Shown here: positions 12,971 through 20,502 of the stretch, one piece after another | How positions within the stretch are numbered: position 1 is the first letter of the stretch | Layout: the number at the start of each line of letters is the position of its first letter | DNA from: a virus | IMG/VR virus record: IMGVR_UViG_3300032156_001162 | Location: 1-24,098 of that record | Length of the DNA stretch: 24,098 bases | Direction: 5' to 3' (one strand) | Translations under genes and position numbers: made by a program | Notes under the pieces: generated by a model | Databases searched by the model: none | Seen by the model: the letters and a program-made list of their open reading frames with translations, nothing else | Told to the model about the DNA's origin: nothing

Positions 12971-13618
12971 CTATATCTCCTCTCTGGTGTCGGGGCGCTT
13001 CCAGCCTTCGGTGCGCTTGTCTAGTTTGAGGGTCTCGGTGGCCTTGAGCTGGCGGAGTTTCTCGGCGAAGTGGGCCATGCGGTCTTTGCCCCACGCTTCC
13101 CAGTGCTTGGGGGTGTCGGTGGAGATGCCGGCCTGGACGACTGAGGAGCGGGCTTTCTCGAGGGCGGCGTAGGCCCCGGCTCCGAAGGTCACGATCTCCT
13201 CGTCCTCGGGTGCGACGCTGGTAACGGCGGTGGAGCCTGCCAGGTCGTGGATGGTCTGCGGTGTGGTGTAGTACACGCGGATGACTTCGGCGATGGCGGG
13301 GACGTTGCCGTCGAGGATGCGGAGGGTGCTGCCCCAGTGCTCGAAGCGCCTCCACTCGGGCGGGTCCTCGGGGTTGGCGGCGGTGTAGGGGTGCCAGACG
13401 CGCACGACTCGAATGAGGCTGGTGAGGGTGGTTAGAGACTGTTCGCGGGTGGCGGCGGCGACGGTGATCGTGCCGGTGATCTGCTGGGGTCTGACGTGGC
13501 TGTAGTCTGAGAGGGCGCGCTGGATGGCACGGTCGATCTCGGCGGTGGTCCACGTGTCGGCTGCGGCGTCGTCGAGGTCGGCTTGGACCAGGAGTCGGAG
13601 TGCTAGAAGCTCGCTCAT
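12971..13618 (-). CDS. Head-tail adaptor / connector protein, 215 aa
   Basis: The N-terminal pattern (VQADLDDAAADTWTTAEI followed by DRAIQRALSDYS) is the usual opening of head-tail connector proteins that dock onto the portal: a helix, a WT-x-x-E-ID turn and a second helix. The middle part is beta-rich and the end is helical (ALEKARSSVV, HFAEKLRQLKATET). It lies directly upstream of the terminase. No classical ribosome site stands out; the gap before it holds structured element B. The connector function is inferred from pattern and position. Confidence 0.7.
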   Translation of the reverse strand: MSELLALRLLVQADLDDAAADTWTTAEIDRAIQRALSDYSHVRPQQITGTITVAAATREQSLTTLTSLIRVVRVWHPYTAANPEDPPEWRRFEHWGSTLRILDGNVPAIAEVIRVYYTTPQTIHDLAGSTAVTSVAPEDEEIVTFGAGAYAALEKARSSVVQAGISTDTPKHWEAWGKDRMAHFAEKLRQLKATETLKLDKRTEGWKRPDTREEI

Positions 13619-13649
13619 GCTGTGTGCTCCTTGGCTGGTGGGTGAGGTA

Positions 13650-13760
13650 GCGCCCTGCTTAACATAAAAGGTTTATGTTGAGGCTCGCGGAGGGAAGCCG
13701 GAGGCCTTTTCGCACTATGGGCCATAGTGTGAAGAGCCGACGCGAGCCGTAGCAGGGCGC
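13650..13760. repeat. Structured element, copy B
   Basis: Outer stem GCGCCCTGCT (13650-13659) with AGCAGGGCGC (13751-13760), ten perfect pairs; hairpin AACATAAA/TTTATGTT (13661-13679); stem GGCTCGC/GCGAGCC (13682-13688 with 13742-13748); and hairpin 13709-13720 with 13722-13733, 12 pairs including one G-U. The inner 88 bases align without gaps to copy A (4958-5045), while P1 and the P4 tip differ by compensating changes. It occupies the gap between two virion genes. It may act as an RNA in the leftward transcript, a processing site, or a DNA cruciform. Confidence 0.78.
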
Positions 13761-13772
13761 GGCGGTGGGCGG

Positions 13773-14042
13773 TCATCGGTAGGCTACCGTGACCTTGGGA
13801 GCGGTGCCGGTGATGGTGGCGTAGAGGCCGACGCCAAAGGCGACGTCGAGGCGGGCGGTGGTGGAGAGGCCGGCTGCGGCTGCCAGGGCGATGATGCTGT
13901 CACCTGCGGTGGCTACTTCGTCTCCGAGGACGATGGTTGCGGCGTCGGAGCCTCCGGTGAGGGTGACGGTGTGGATGACGCCAGGGCCGGTCTTGATGAG
14001 GGCGCTGGCTGCCAGGTAGCTGTACTGGTAGATCTCGGGCAT
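13773..14042 (-). CDS. Small virion-type beta protein, 89 aa
   Basis: The sequence is beta-strand-rich with VIHTVTLTGGSDAATIVLGD and a repeating Ala/Thr pattern, like many small decoration or tail-fibre accessory proteins. The start ATG at 14042 has AGGAGG upstream. It lies between a baseplate-type protein and the adaptor. The exact function is not known. Confidence 0.65.
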   Translation of the reverse strand: MPEIYQYSYLAASALIKTGPGVIHTVTLTGGSDAATIVLGDEVATAGDSIIALAAAAGLSTTARLDVAFGVGLYATITGTAPKVTVAYR

Positions 14043-14052
14043 GGGGTTCCTC

Positions 14053-14916
14053 CTAGGTTGGTCGTGGTATCACTGCGGCGAAGTCGAGCAGGACGTTGAG
14101 CACGCCGCTCTCGCGGTAGCACTGGCAGTAGGGCTCGAGGTAGTTTGATGGGAGGTTGGTGCTGTGTGTGCAGGCTAGGGCGCCGTCGACGTGCAGGGTA
14201 AGTGCGGTGGAATTGATGGTGAGGGCGAGTTTGTGCCAGGTTGAGGGGTCGACGGGAATGGCGCTGGGTGTGGAGCTTTGTGCGCCTGCGCTGTCTCTCG
14301 ACCATATGATCCAGTTGGGGCTGACGGCGGAGGAATAGCCGGCTTGGCAGAGGTTGCTGGTGCCGATCTCGATGGCCCCGATCATGGCTTGGCCGGTTCC
14401 CAGTCTGTCTGGGACCATCCTGGCTAGCATTATGGTCTCGTACTGAGGGGCCATGCGTATGGTGGAGAATCCGCCGGCGCCGCTGCCGAGAAAGAGTCGT
14501 GCGTATGCTCCGGCTGTGTTTGGTACTGTGAGGTAGTAGACGCCGCCGTGCGAGGAGTCTGTGAGGGTGCCGGTGCCTCCCCCGGCGGTGGTGAGGGTGA
14601 GGCGGGGGTCGAGGGTGTCTCCCTGGAAGTCCTCGGACCAGCCTCGCATGATGTCGGTGAGCGTGAGAGTCGGTCCCCATTCGTCGGTGATCAGGGGTGG
14701 TGCGGGTGGGCTGCCGAAGGTGGAGAGCACGAGGCCTTGTGAGGCTTCTGCGAAGAAGGCGACGGCACAGGGGGTGCCTTCGATCATGTGGTCGGGTGGC
14801 ACCTGTTGGGAGACAGGGATGCCGAGGATGGTCCTGGACATCGAGCCGGCGAGTAGGACGGCGGCGGTGTGTGTGGCGGCGTCGTAGGCCCTGACTAGCC
14901 CTCGGTGAAGCTCCAT
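14053..14916 (-). CDS. Baseplate/tail protein with gpV-like N-terminus and lectin-like fold, 287 aa
   Basis: Residues 1-75 resemble the OB-type start of phage baseplate V proteins (GLVRAYDAATHTAAVLLAGS and GTPCAVAFFAEASQG). After a linker, residues about 92-285 look like a concanavalin/LamG-type sandwich: WSEDFQGDTLDPRLTL, a central WIIWSRDSAG, and WHKLALTINSTALTLHVDG, the typical strand that carries the ligand face. Such folds bind glycans, so it may recognise the host surface. The start ATG is at 14916. Its stop is 11 bases before the next gene. Confidence 0.7.
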   Translation of the reverse strand: MELHRGLVRAYDAATHTAAVLLAGSMSRTILGIPVSQQVPPDHMIEGTPCAVAFFAEASQGLVLSTFGSPPAPPLITDEWGPTLTLTDIMRGWSEDFQGDTLDPRLTLTTAGGGTGTLTDSSHGGVYYLTVPNTAGAYARLFLGSGAGGFSTIRMAPQYETIMLARMVPDRLGTGQAMIGAIEIGTSNLCQAGYSSAVSPNWIIWSRDSAGAQSSTPSAIPVDPSTWHKLALTINSTALTLHVDGALACTHSTNLPSNYLEPYCQCYRESGVLNVLLDFAAVIPRPT

Positions 14917-14933
14917 GCCGCTCCGGTGGTAGG

Positions 14934-15012
14934 GAGCGGGGAGAGCGCGTTCCCCCGAAGCCGCTCTCTCTCCCCGCTCGTAGCCAGTGCGCGGGGTGGT
15001 GAGGCCCGCGCA
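14934..15012. terminator. Two tandem hairpins between virion genes
   Basis: Hairpin 1 pairs GAGCGGGGAGAGCG (14934-14947) with CGCTCTCTCTCCCCGCTC (14962-14979), with a small bulge. Hairpin 2 pairs TGCGCGGG (14988-14995) with CCCGCGCA (15005-15012). They lie just after the stop of the 124-residue virion protein and may tune or cut the transcript. Confidence 0.5.
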
Positions 15013-15023
15013 GAGGTCTCAGA

Positions 15024-15398
15024 CTAGCCCTGGTCTCCTGCGAGATACCAGATAACGACGTCGCCCGCAGCGGTGGGGGCGGTGCCTCCGGTGAAGTTCC
15101 AGTCGATCTCGACTTCGCTGCCGGCGGCGATCACGACGGGGGCCTCGGTGCCTCCCATGTGGACGGATTTCCAGGTGCCGGGCGTCAGTGCCGTTGCGGC
15201 GGCGATGGCAGTGATGACGTCGGTGCCGTCGTCCTGGATGTCGATGTCGAAGCCGGTTGGCGTGCCGGTGAAGACTGTGGCGCAGAGGGAGACGCCGACG
15301 ATGGTCATTGCCTCGAGTGCCGAGAAGTCCACGACGCTTGAGGTGGCGGCGATGGGCGCCACGTGGAAGCTGAGGGTTCTCATGACTTCGTTAGCCAT
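15024..15398 (-). CDS. Small virion protein, 124 aa
   Basis: Beta-rich throughout, with MTIVGVSLCATVFTGTPTGF followed by DIDIQDDGTDV, TWKSVHMGG and SEVEIDWNFTGG. It resembles head-decoration or tail-accessory proteins in composition, but no family is certain. The start ATG at 15398 has AAAGGAG; a second ATG at 15383 is possible. It lies four bases after the membrane protein upstream and before a tandem hairpin. Confidence 0.65.
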   Translation of the reverse strand: MANEVMRTLSFHVAPIAATSSVVDFSALEAMTIVGVSLCATVFTGTPTGFDIDIQDDGTDVITAIAAATALTPGTWKSVHMGGTEAPVVIAAGSEVEIDWNFTGGTAPTAAGDVVIWYLAGDQG

Positions 15399-15402
15399 GG
15401 TG

Positions 15403-15741
15403 TCACTCTCCTTTCCCGGTGACGGTCTTGACGGCGTGTGCGGCTCCGTGGGTGGCTTGCGATGCGAAGTAGGCCACGAACCCGACCTGGAGTCCTGTCG
15501 CCAGTGTGTCGATCTCGCAGGTGCCTCCCCAGGAGACGAAGGTGATCGAGATGTTGAGGATGCGGCCTGTGCAGCCGACGATCCAGGGGGCCGCGCCCAG
15601 GATCACACAGCCTACGAGCCAGGCGAAGCGCTTCTGCTCCCAGCCGAGTTCGTCCCAGCGTTTGCGGAGGCCTGGGATCAGCTCGAGGAGGAGCGCCAGG
15701 ACGGTTGATAGGATGGCTGCTATCCACGCTGCTGTGACCAT
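15403..15741 (-). CDS. Three-segment membrane protein, holin-like, 112 aa
   Basis: Hydrophobic segments lie at about 4-24, 39-57 and 80-100 and there is a charged end ending KTVTGKGE. The stretch LLELIPGLRKRWDELGWEQK between segments 1 and 2 is characteristic of a small membrane-protein group in phage structural operons that is often labelled holin or unknown. A holin would let the lysins reach the wall, but its place next to the capsid gene, away from the lysins, makes this unsure. Start ATG at 15741 with AGGAGG. Confidence 0.6.
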   Translation of the reverse strand: MVTAAWIAAILSTVLALLLELIPGLRKRWDELGWEQKRFAWLVGCVILGAAPWIVGCTGRILNISITFVSWGGTCEIDTLATGLQVGFVAYFASQATHGAAHAVKTVTGKGE

Positions 15742-15758
15742 GTAAGCCTCCTGTCATT

Positions 15759-15856
15759 TGGTGCAGCGGGCCACGCTCAAGTTGATGGCCATGTGTGGTC
15801 GCTGTCACCATTGTTGGTGACTGGGGCCCCGCGAGCTGGCGGGACCTGTGTCACCA
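15759..15856. repeat. 52-bp and 42-bp inverted repeats before the capsid stop
   Basis: The unit 15759-15810 starts TGGTGCAGC and ends CTGTCACCA (52 bp). The unit 15815-15856 starts TGGTGACTG and ends GTGTCACCA (42 bp) and stops one base before the capsid stop codon (15857-15859). Both size classes occur here side by side. Confidence 0.65.
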
Positions 15857-17896
15857 CTACGCGACGTTGGACTTGTGGAGCGGACGGTAGTCCGCGACAC
15901 CTACGGCGACGAAGAAGCGGCACTTGATTCGCATCTCGTCGTTGGTGAACATGGAGCCCACGGTCTGATCGTCGGCTAGGAATAGCTCGGGCTCGCGCCC
16001 GTACCTGTACCCGATGCAGATGCCGGGGCAATCGTTGGGGTCGCACACCGCGGCCCAGTTGTTGGGGTCGGTCCACTCTGGCACGACCACGACTCGGCCG
16101 CTGCCTGCCCTGGGCTCGAGGTAGTGGTACGTCGCTTCGACGGACCACGGCTGCTCGAAGATGCTGAGGGCCGTCCTCTCAAGCTCGATGGGCACCAGGC
16201 AGAACTGCGGGCGGATGGCAAGCGGGGCGCTGGACGTGGGCTCCGTCTGCTGGTACACGGCCTGAATGACGGCGTCCCAGGCTGCGGCGCTGAGGGCCGT
16301 GGTGAGGAGGTTGACGTGGTTGGTGGCGTCGAACACGTGGTAGTTGTCGGTCATGAGAGGGCCTGTGCCCGAGTCGGAGGTGAAGAGGGCGGAGACCAGG
16401 GCCGAGAGTGTGCGCCAGGCTGCGTTGCCGAGCTCCCTCGGGATGCGCTTGACGGATCCCACGTCGTCGCGGTCCATCATCTCGAGGGTGATGCCGATGT
16501 AGCCGCCCTTCTTGAGGAAGGTGCCTGTCTCCTCGTTGTCCGACCAGTCCAGCTCGGTGTAGGCGCCGCCTTCGGCCACGGTGGGCAAGGCTCCGATGCC
16601 TCCGCTCTTCATCCAGGTGATCGTGTTGAGGTTGCCGAAGTCCTCCTCGTGGGCGATGGAAGCCCACCACCTGGGCCGCACGTTGTACGCCTGCAACAGG
16701 ACCTTGTTGAGGGCGTTCTTGACCACGGAGGTCATCGATGCCGTGGTGACGTTGGCGAGCTTGACTCTCTCGGGGTAGAAGCGCCCGTAGAAGTCGTGAT
16801 CTCCCGTCATCATGAGGTAGAGCTCGCGGATGCCCGACAGCCTGGGGATGTCGGACTGAGCGTCCGGGATGGGCAGGCCCATGAGACGGTCGAAGGCGAA
16901 CTGTACGCGGTCCATGCTGCTGAGCATGCCAGAGGCGCGGGCGCCGTCGATGGCCTGGCCGGCGCCGGTGATGACCTTATCTTCCAGCATGCCGGCTAGC
17001 ATGGTTCGGTAGCGCTTGATCTCGGCGTCGAGGGTGTCTGGTGCAAAGGCGCGGCCTGCGAACTGCGCTCTGATGGCGTCCTTCATCGGTTGCGGCAGGT
17101 CGCACCAGGTGAGAGCACCGTCTAGCACGGTCTGACATTGGGAGCGCAGCAGGTCTTGAGCCTGCTGTGCCGCCGCGTCCATGGCGGCTGCGGTGTTGAT
17201 GGCCGCGCTTGTGGAGTCGGCTTGCGCGGCGTGTCCGAGTTGGACGTCCTGTGTGACTCGTGTCTCCTCGGCCCTGGGGGGCGTCGAGGCGGGCGGCGAG
17301 TCTGGCGGCTGTGCCCCTGGATTGGTGGTGGTTTCGTCCTTCATGGTACTTCCCCCTTTCATGGAGTTGAGGACGCGATCGAACGCCCCGCCTGCGGCGG
17401 GGTCGAACACAACATCAACGGACTGCACTCTGCGGATCTCGGTCGCGACTCTGGTGGAGCCGTCCATGTAGTAGCCGGCGTAGAGGTCCGCTGACAGTCC
17501 CACATTTGGCACAGGCAATCCCTCCTCTCGGTCTGAGATGATCTGGTCGAGTAGGTACTCGAGCCAGTCTGCGGCTGGTGTGCGGTTGAGGGCCAGGCGG
17601 CCGGTGAGTGCGCCCGAGGGTGTGACGGCTTGGTCCCAGGCGACGTCGGTGATCACCCCCGCGAGGTCCTTGATGCTCGGGTTGGCGTCCTGGAAGAAGC
17701 CTGGCTGCACGTGGTCGACGAAGCAGGCGGCCCCTTGGAAGCGGGCGGCTGCTGTCTGTAGCACCGATGGCGGGAAGTGCCACCGGTGGAGGGTGGGTCC
17801 GGCCTTGATGATGGTGATGGCGTAGTTGGGCTTGGCCGTGAGGTTGGACGCGAAGGTGAGTTGGATTCGCTTCTCTTGCGGCTCTGTGGCGCTCAT
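15857..17896 (-). CDS. Prohead protease-major capsid protein fusion, 679 aa
   Basis: Residues 1-180 look like a capsid maturation protease: FVDHVQPG (His62), GLSADLYAGYY (Ser135) and VQSVDVVFDPAAGGAFDRVL, the final strand typical of prohead proteases. A Thr/Pro-rich linker (about 180-225) and a helical delta-like region follow. From about 340 the sequence resembles gpT-type major capsid proteins, with YTELDWSDNEETGTFLKKGG, DRDDVGSVKRIPRELGNAAW and HVFDATNHVNL. Protease and capsid are usually separate genes; the fusion may cut itself. The start ATG at 17896 overlaps the upstream stop (ATGA). Confidence 0.82.
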   Translation of the reverse strand: MSATEPQEKRIQLTFASNLTAKPNYAITIIKAGPTLHRWHFPPSVLQTAAARFQGAACFVDHVQPGFFQDANPSIKDLAGVITDVAWDQAVTPSGALTGRLALNRTPAADWLEYLLDQIISDREEGLPVPNVGLSADLYAGYYMDGSTRVATEIRRVQSVDVVFDPAAGGAFDRVLNSMKGGSTMKDETTTNPGAQPPDSPPASTPPRAEETRVTQDVQLGHAAQADSTSAAINTAAAMDAAAQQAQDLLRSQCQTVLDGALTWCDLPQPMKDAIRAQFAGRAFAPDTLDAEIKRYRTMLAGMLEDKVITGAGQAIDGARASGMLSSMDRVQFAFDRLMGLPIPDAQSDIPRLSGIRELYLMMTGDHDFYGRFYPERVKLANVTTASMTSVVKNALNKVLLQAYNVRPRWWASIAHEEDFGNLNTITWMKSGGIGALPTVAEGGAYTELDWSDNEETGTFLKKGGYIGITLEMMDRDDVGSVKRIPRELGNAAWRTLSALVSALFTSDSGTGPLMTDNYHVFDATNHVNLLTTALSAAAWDAVIQAVYQQTEPTSSAPLAIRPQFCLVPIELERTALSIFEQPWSVEATYHYLEPRAGSGRVVVVPEWTDPNNWAAVCDPNDCPGICIGYRYGREPELFLADDQTVGSMFTNDEMRIKCRFFVAVGVADYRPLHKSNVA

Positions 17897-18252
17897 TGCG
17901 ACTCACCTTTGGTCCACGTCCTCTTGAAGCCGGTCGGCCCCTCGATGATGACCACCTGGTCGTCGTAGACCTTGAAGCTGAGGATGTTGGCGGCGTCGAT
18001 GCCGAGGGCGGCGCAGGCGTCGTCTATGAGCTTGGCGTCTCGGTACTTGTTGTGGGTGGGGTCGAAGCCGGCGGTGAGTTGGGGGAGGGTGAGATCGTCG
18101 GATGCGGAGGGGCCGACGTAGTTGTCGCCTTCACCGAGCGCGGGTTCGAAGGCGGCGGGGGTGAGGGGGTCGCGTTGGGCGTGTGTCTTGGCGTGGGCCT
18201 TGAGTCCGCTCCTGCTCTTGTAGGGCTTTCCGCAGATGGTGCAGTCTGGCAT
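17893..18252 (-). CDS. C2H2 zinc-finger protein in the head operon, 119 aa
   Basis: Residues 4-24 have CTICGKPYKSRSGLKAH followed by AKTH, a C-x2-C-x12-H-x3-H finger like the eukaryotic type and rare in bacteria and phages. After a disordered acidic linker, residues about 68-119 form an alpha/beta end with AKLIDDACAALGIDAANIL and VVIIEGPTGFKRTW. It lies between portal and protease-capsid with an AAGGAGG site at the start. It may bind the portal, DNA or the capsid; the function is not known. Confidence 0.75.
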   Translation of the reverse strand: MPDCTICGKPYKSRSGLKAHAKTHAQRDPLTPAAFEPALGEGDNYVGPSASDDLTLPQLTAGFDPTHNKYRDAKLIDDACAALGIDAANILSFKVYDDQVVIIEGPTGFKRTWTKGESQ

Positions 18253-18290
18253 GGTCTCCTCCTTGGCCGCTTGAAAAATCGGCCGGGTTG

Positions 18291-19709
18291 CTATGGTGAC
18301 AGTTTCTTCTCGAGCGGATCCCGATCTGGCGGGGCGCTGTCACCATCGCCAGCGCCCCCCTCAATGGGGTTATCGGTGGGTTGGACTCCGGCCTCTTTGA
18401 GGTCACGCATCATGGCTTCCACGTCGATGATCTCACCTGCGAACTTGTAGGCAAGCTCGATGGCTTTGCGGTCGGTGATCCAGCCTAGACTCTTGAGCTG
18501 GCGCAGGTATTCGACAATGGTCTTGGCTGCTCGAGCGACCTGGAAGCTGTCTTGCTCGCGGAGGGCCGAGACGGTGTAGTTGAGTTGAAGGCCGCGGGGC
18601 GCGCCGGGTTCTGTGGCGCGGGGGTAGTGGAGTCTGCCGAGGATGTGGGCGCGGTGTGCTGCCTTCTCTACGACGTCCACGATCATGTCACAGAAGAACT
18701 TTTGTCGGTGTTCGTAGTGGCGCATGGTGGGGCTGGTCATCTCGGCGGCGGTGGCCCTGGTGGCGCTCTCGGCCTCTGCTAGGTAGTGCAAGGGGACGCC
18801 GGCGCCTGCTGCGATCATGAGCCTGAGTGCCTTGCCGTCGGCCTCTACGTCCTCGGCGTGGATCTCTGGCTGGACGGGGGTCCAGTCTTCGTTCTCGTCG
18901 GTGACGATGACGGAGCCTGGGGATGGCGGCTCGGTGTACTGAGCCTGTTTGGCTAGGATGTCTGCGGTCTGTGCGCCTTGGAGTTTGACGTGCCAGAGAA
19001 AAGCGTTCTTGTAGCGGTTGACTCGTACTCGGTCCTCTAGCCATTCGCGATACCTGCGGAGCCAGGGCAAGAGGGGCGTCAAGTCTGACTGGCCTCGGAT
19101 GCAGCCGACGGGTCTGTTGATGGCGTAGTGCAGGATGGCGGGTTGTGTGGCGTCGTCCTTCACGGCGTCCCAGGCGTCCCACCACTTTCCGTTGATGGGG
19201 TCGTCGTCTCTGAGCTCGTGGTAGCGGAGCTCTTTCTCTAGGTCCTCGGGGTCTGTCTCGATGCGGTCTATCTTGACGGCGTTGATGGCTCGGAAGTAGC
19301 TGAGGCCGTCGGCGGGGTTGGTGTAGAGGATGATGAAGAGGTCGCCGGCGCGGGTCAATTCCTCGCACCAGGTGTAAAGGCGGAGGTGTAGCTTGTTGAG
19401 GCGGTGGGTCCAGAGGTCGGAGACGAAGCGGTCCACGGCGGGGGCCTTGGAGGTGACCTGGACGCCGGCGCCGACTACGTAGTCGGTGGTCAGGCTGACG
19501 ATGCGGAAGGCGAGGGGGTTTGTGCGCCACGCCTCAAGTGCATCGTCGAGGTCCGTCTTTAGCTCCCACCACTTTTTGTCCTGGGGCCCTGCGGCTCCGC
19601 CGACTTGGCGCCACCACTTGTCGTCGATGACCTTGACGGCGTTCTGGATGCGCTGCTCTATGAGTGAGCCGAAGAGTCGGTCTGCGATGCGGTCCCTGAT
19701 GGCGGTCAT
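18291..19709 (-). CDS. Portal protein, 472 aa
   Basis: Typical portal segments include DYVVGAGVQVTSKAP near 80, GCIRGQSDLTPLLPWL with REWLEDRVRVNRYKN (about 203-235), and GVPLHYLAEAESATRATA with TSPTMRHYEHRQ (about 305-335), the conserved clip/stem region. It forms the ring at one capsid vertex through which the terminase moves DNA. The start ATG at 19709 overlaps the upstream gene by four bases. The last 17 or so residues (DRDPLEKKLSP) are encoded by a 52-bp dispersed repeat, so this end was probably acquired. Confidence 0.88.
   Translation of the reverse strand: MTAIRDRIADRLFGSLIEQRIQNAVKVIDDKWWRQVGGAAGPQDKKWWELKTDLDDALEAWRTNPLAFRIVSLTTDYVVGAGVQVTSKAPAVDRFVSDLWTHRLNKLHLRLYTWCEELTRAGDLFIILYTNPADGLSYFRAINAVKIDRIETDPEDLEKELRYHELRDDDPINGKWWDAWDAVKDDATQPAILHYAINRPVGCIRGQSDLTPLLPWLRRYREWLEDRVRVNRYKNAFLWHVKLQGAQTADILAKQAQYTEPPSPGSVIVTDENEDWTPVQPEIHAEDVEADGKALRLMIAAGAGVPLHYLAEAESATRATAAEMTSPTMRHYEHRQKFFCDMIVDVVEKAAHRAHILGRLHYPRATEPGAPRGLQLNYTVSALREQDSFQVARAAKTIVEYLRQLKSLGWITDRKAIELAYKFAGEIIDVEAMMRDLKEAGVQPTDNPIEGGAGDGDSAPPDRDPLEKKLSP
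18294..18345. repeat. 52-bp inverted repeat inside the portal 3' end
   Basis: TGGTGACAG and CTGTCACCA are perfect complements 52 bp apart, ending directly beside the portal stop codon (18291-18293). It shares CTCGAGCGGATCCCGATCTG with the unit at 7550-7601. Both copies translate in one frame to a similar DRDPLE-containing peptide, though only the portal copy is coding. Confidence 0.78.
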
Positions 19710-20074
19710 AGGTCGATCCCCAGTTCTTCGGCTAGTTCGTCGAGGGCTTGGGACATGGCCTCATCGATGGCGTTGTCTGGCGCGCCTTCGCGGAGGAGCT
19801 TGGCTCTGGTCTCGAGAAGCCGGCGGAGCTGGCCGGTGGCCCTGCCGCAGAGCTGGATGATGTCCTCGGGTTTGAGCTCGGATTGCAGGACGCGGCGGAT
19901 CAGCACGCGCAGCATGCCTATTTCCTCGTTGAGCGAGAGCTCGGAGATGGCGAGCCTGCCGATCTCGAGGACTTCTTCGTCGGTGAAGGTGCGCGCGTAG
20001 AAGCCTCCCTGCAGGGCGTTGGTGTTGAGGGGTTGGGCGCCGCTGGCCTTCTTAGGCGTCTTGGTCTTGGCCAT
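19706..20074 (-). CDS. Putative terminase small subunit or portal-adjacent factor, 122 aa
   Basis: Begins with basic MAKTKTPKKASGAQPLNTN followed by ALQGGFYARTFTDEE, a variant of the GxxxxNxxAxxxGFYS opening found in small helical phage proteins upstream of packaging genes. Helices follow: LNEEIGMLRVLIRRVLQSEL and a charged end. Small terminase subunits recognise phage DNA and start packaging. It lies directly before the portal, though far from the large subunit. The assignment rests on position and pattern. Confidence 0.5.
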   Translation of the reverse strand: MAKTKTPKKASGAQPLNTNALQGGFYARTFTDEEVLEIGRLAISELSLNEEIGMLRVLIRRVLQSELKPEDIIQLCGRATGQLRRLLETRAKLLREGAPDNAIDEAMSQALDELAEELGIDL

Positions 20075-20204
20075 CGAGTATGTCCACCATGGTCTCGATC
20101 TCGTAGGGGTTGGGGATGGCGGCCACCAGGACTCGGAACGCCCAGTAGTAGACCGTGGCGAGGATGGAGGGGATGCGGCGGCGGGCTGCGGTGTCAGTGG
20201 TCAC
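20052..20204 (-). CDS. Hypothetical small membrane-associated protein, 50 aa
   Basis: GTG start at 20204 with GGGAGG eight bases upstream; the start overlaps the end of the previous gene and the stop overlaps the next start by about 23 bases, so it is a tight fit in the operon. The protein TTDTAARRRIPSILATVYYW followed by AFRVLVAAIPNPYEIE has a short amphipathic or membrane-touching helix. No family is known. It could be a mere leader for the next gene. Confidence 0.5.
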   Translation of the reverse strand: MTTDTAARRRIPSILATVYYWAFRVLVAAIPNPYEIETMVDILDGQDQDA

Positions 20205-20502
20205 GACGGACCTCCCTTCGGAGTATGAGGGCTGCTATAAGGCCGGTGGCGGTGAGTCCCAGGAGGGACACGATCAGGACGGCAACGGAGAGGCGGTGGA
20301 TCAGGTTGTCTGGCGGCGAGAACATGTAGACGGCGAGCCATAGCAGGTTGAGGCAGGAGACGAAGGCGGTCAGCAACGAAAGGGCGGTGCGGGCGGTGGT
20401 GGCTCGGTGAATCTGCGTTGCGAAGTACCAGCAGGCGGCGGCGCTGAGCACGGTGATCGTGGTCATGGAGGCGATGATCACGGCGCTGGACGGATTGTGC
20501 AT
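20194..20502 (-). CDS. Three-segment membrane protein, 102 aa
   Basis: Hydrophobic segments lie at about 6-28, 41-62 and 71-93, with a basic end ILRREVRRDH. The start ATG at 20502 has AGGAG. It is the first gene after a gap that separates the early genes from the virion block and may be a holin or an exclusion protein. No family motif is visible. Confidence 0.65.
   Translation of the reverse strand: MHNPSSAVIIASMTTITVLSAAACWYFATQIHRATTARTALSLLTAFVSCLNLLWLAVYMFSPPDNLIHRLSVAVLIVSLLGLTATGLIAALILRREVRRDH

Noticed and set aside
15073-15708. 211-codon rightward frame
   Set aside because: Antisense to two virion genes that have good ribosome sites and coupled ends.
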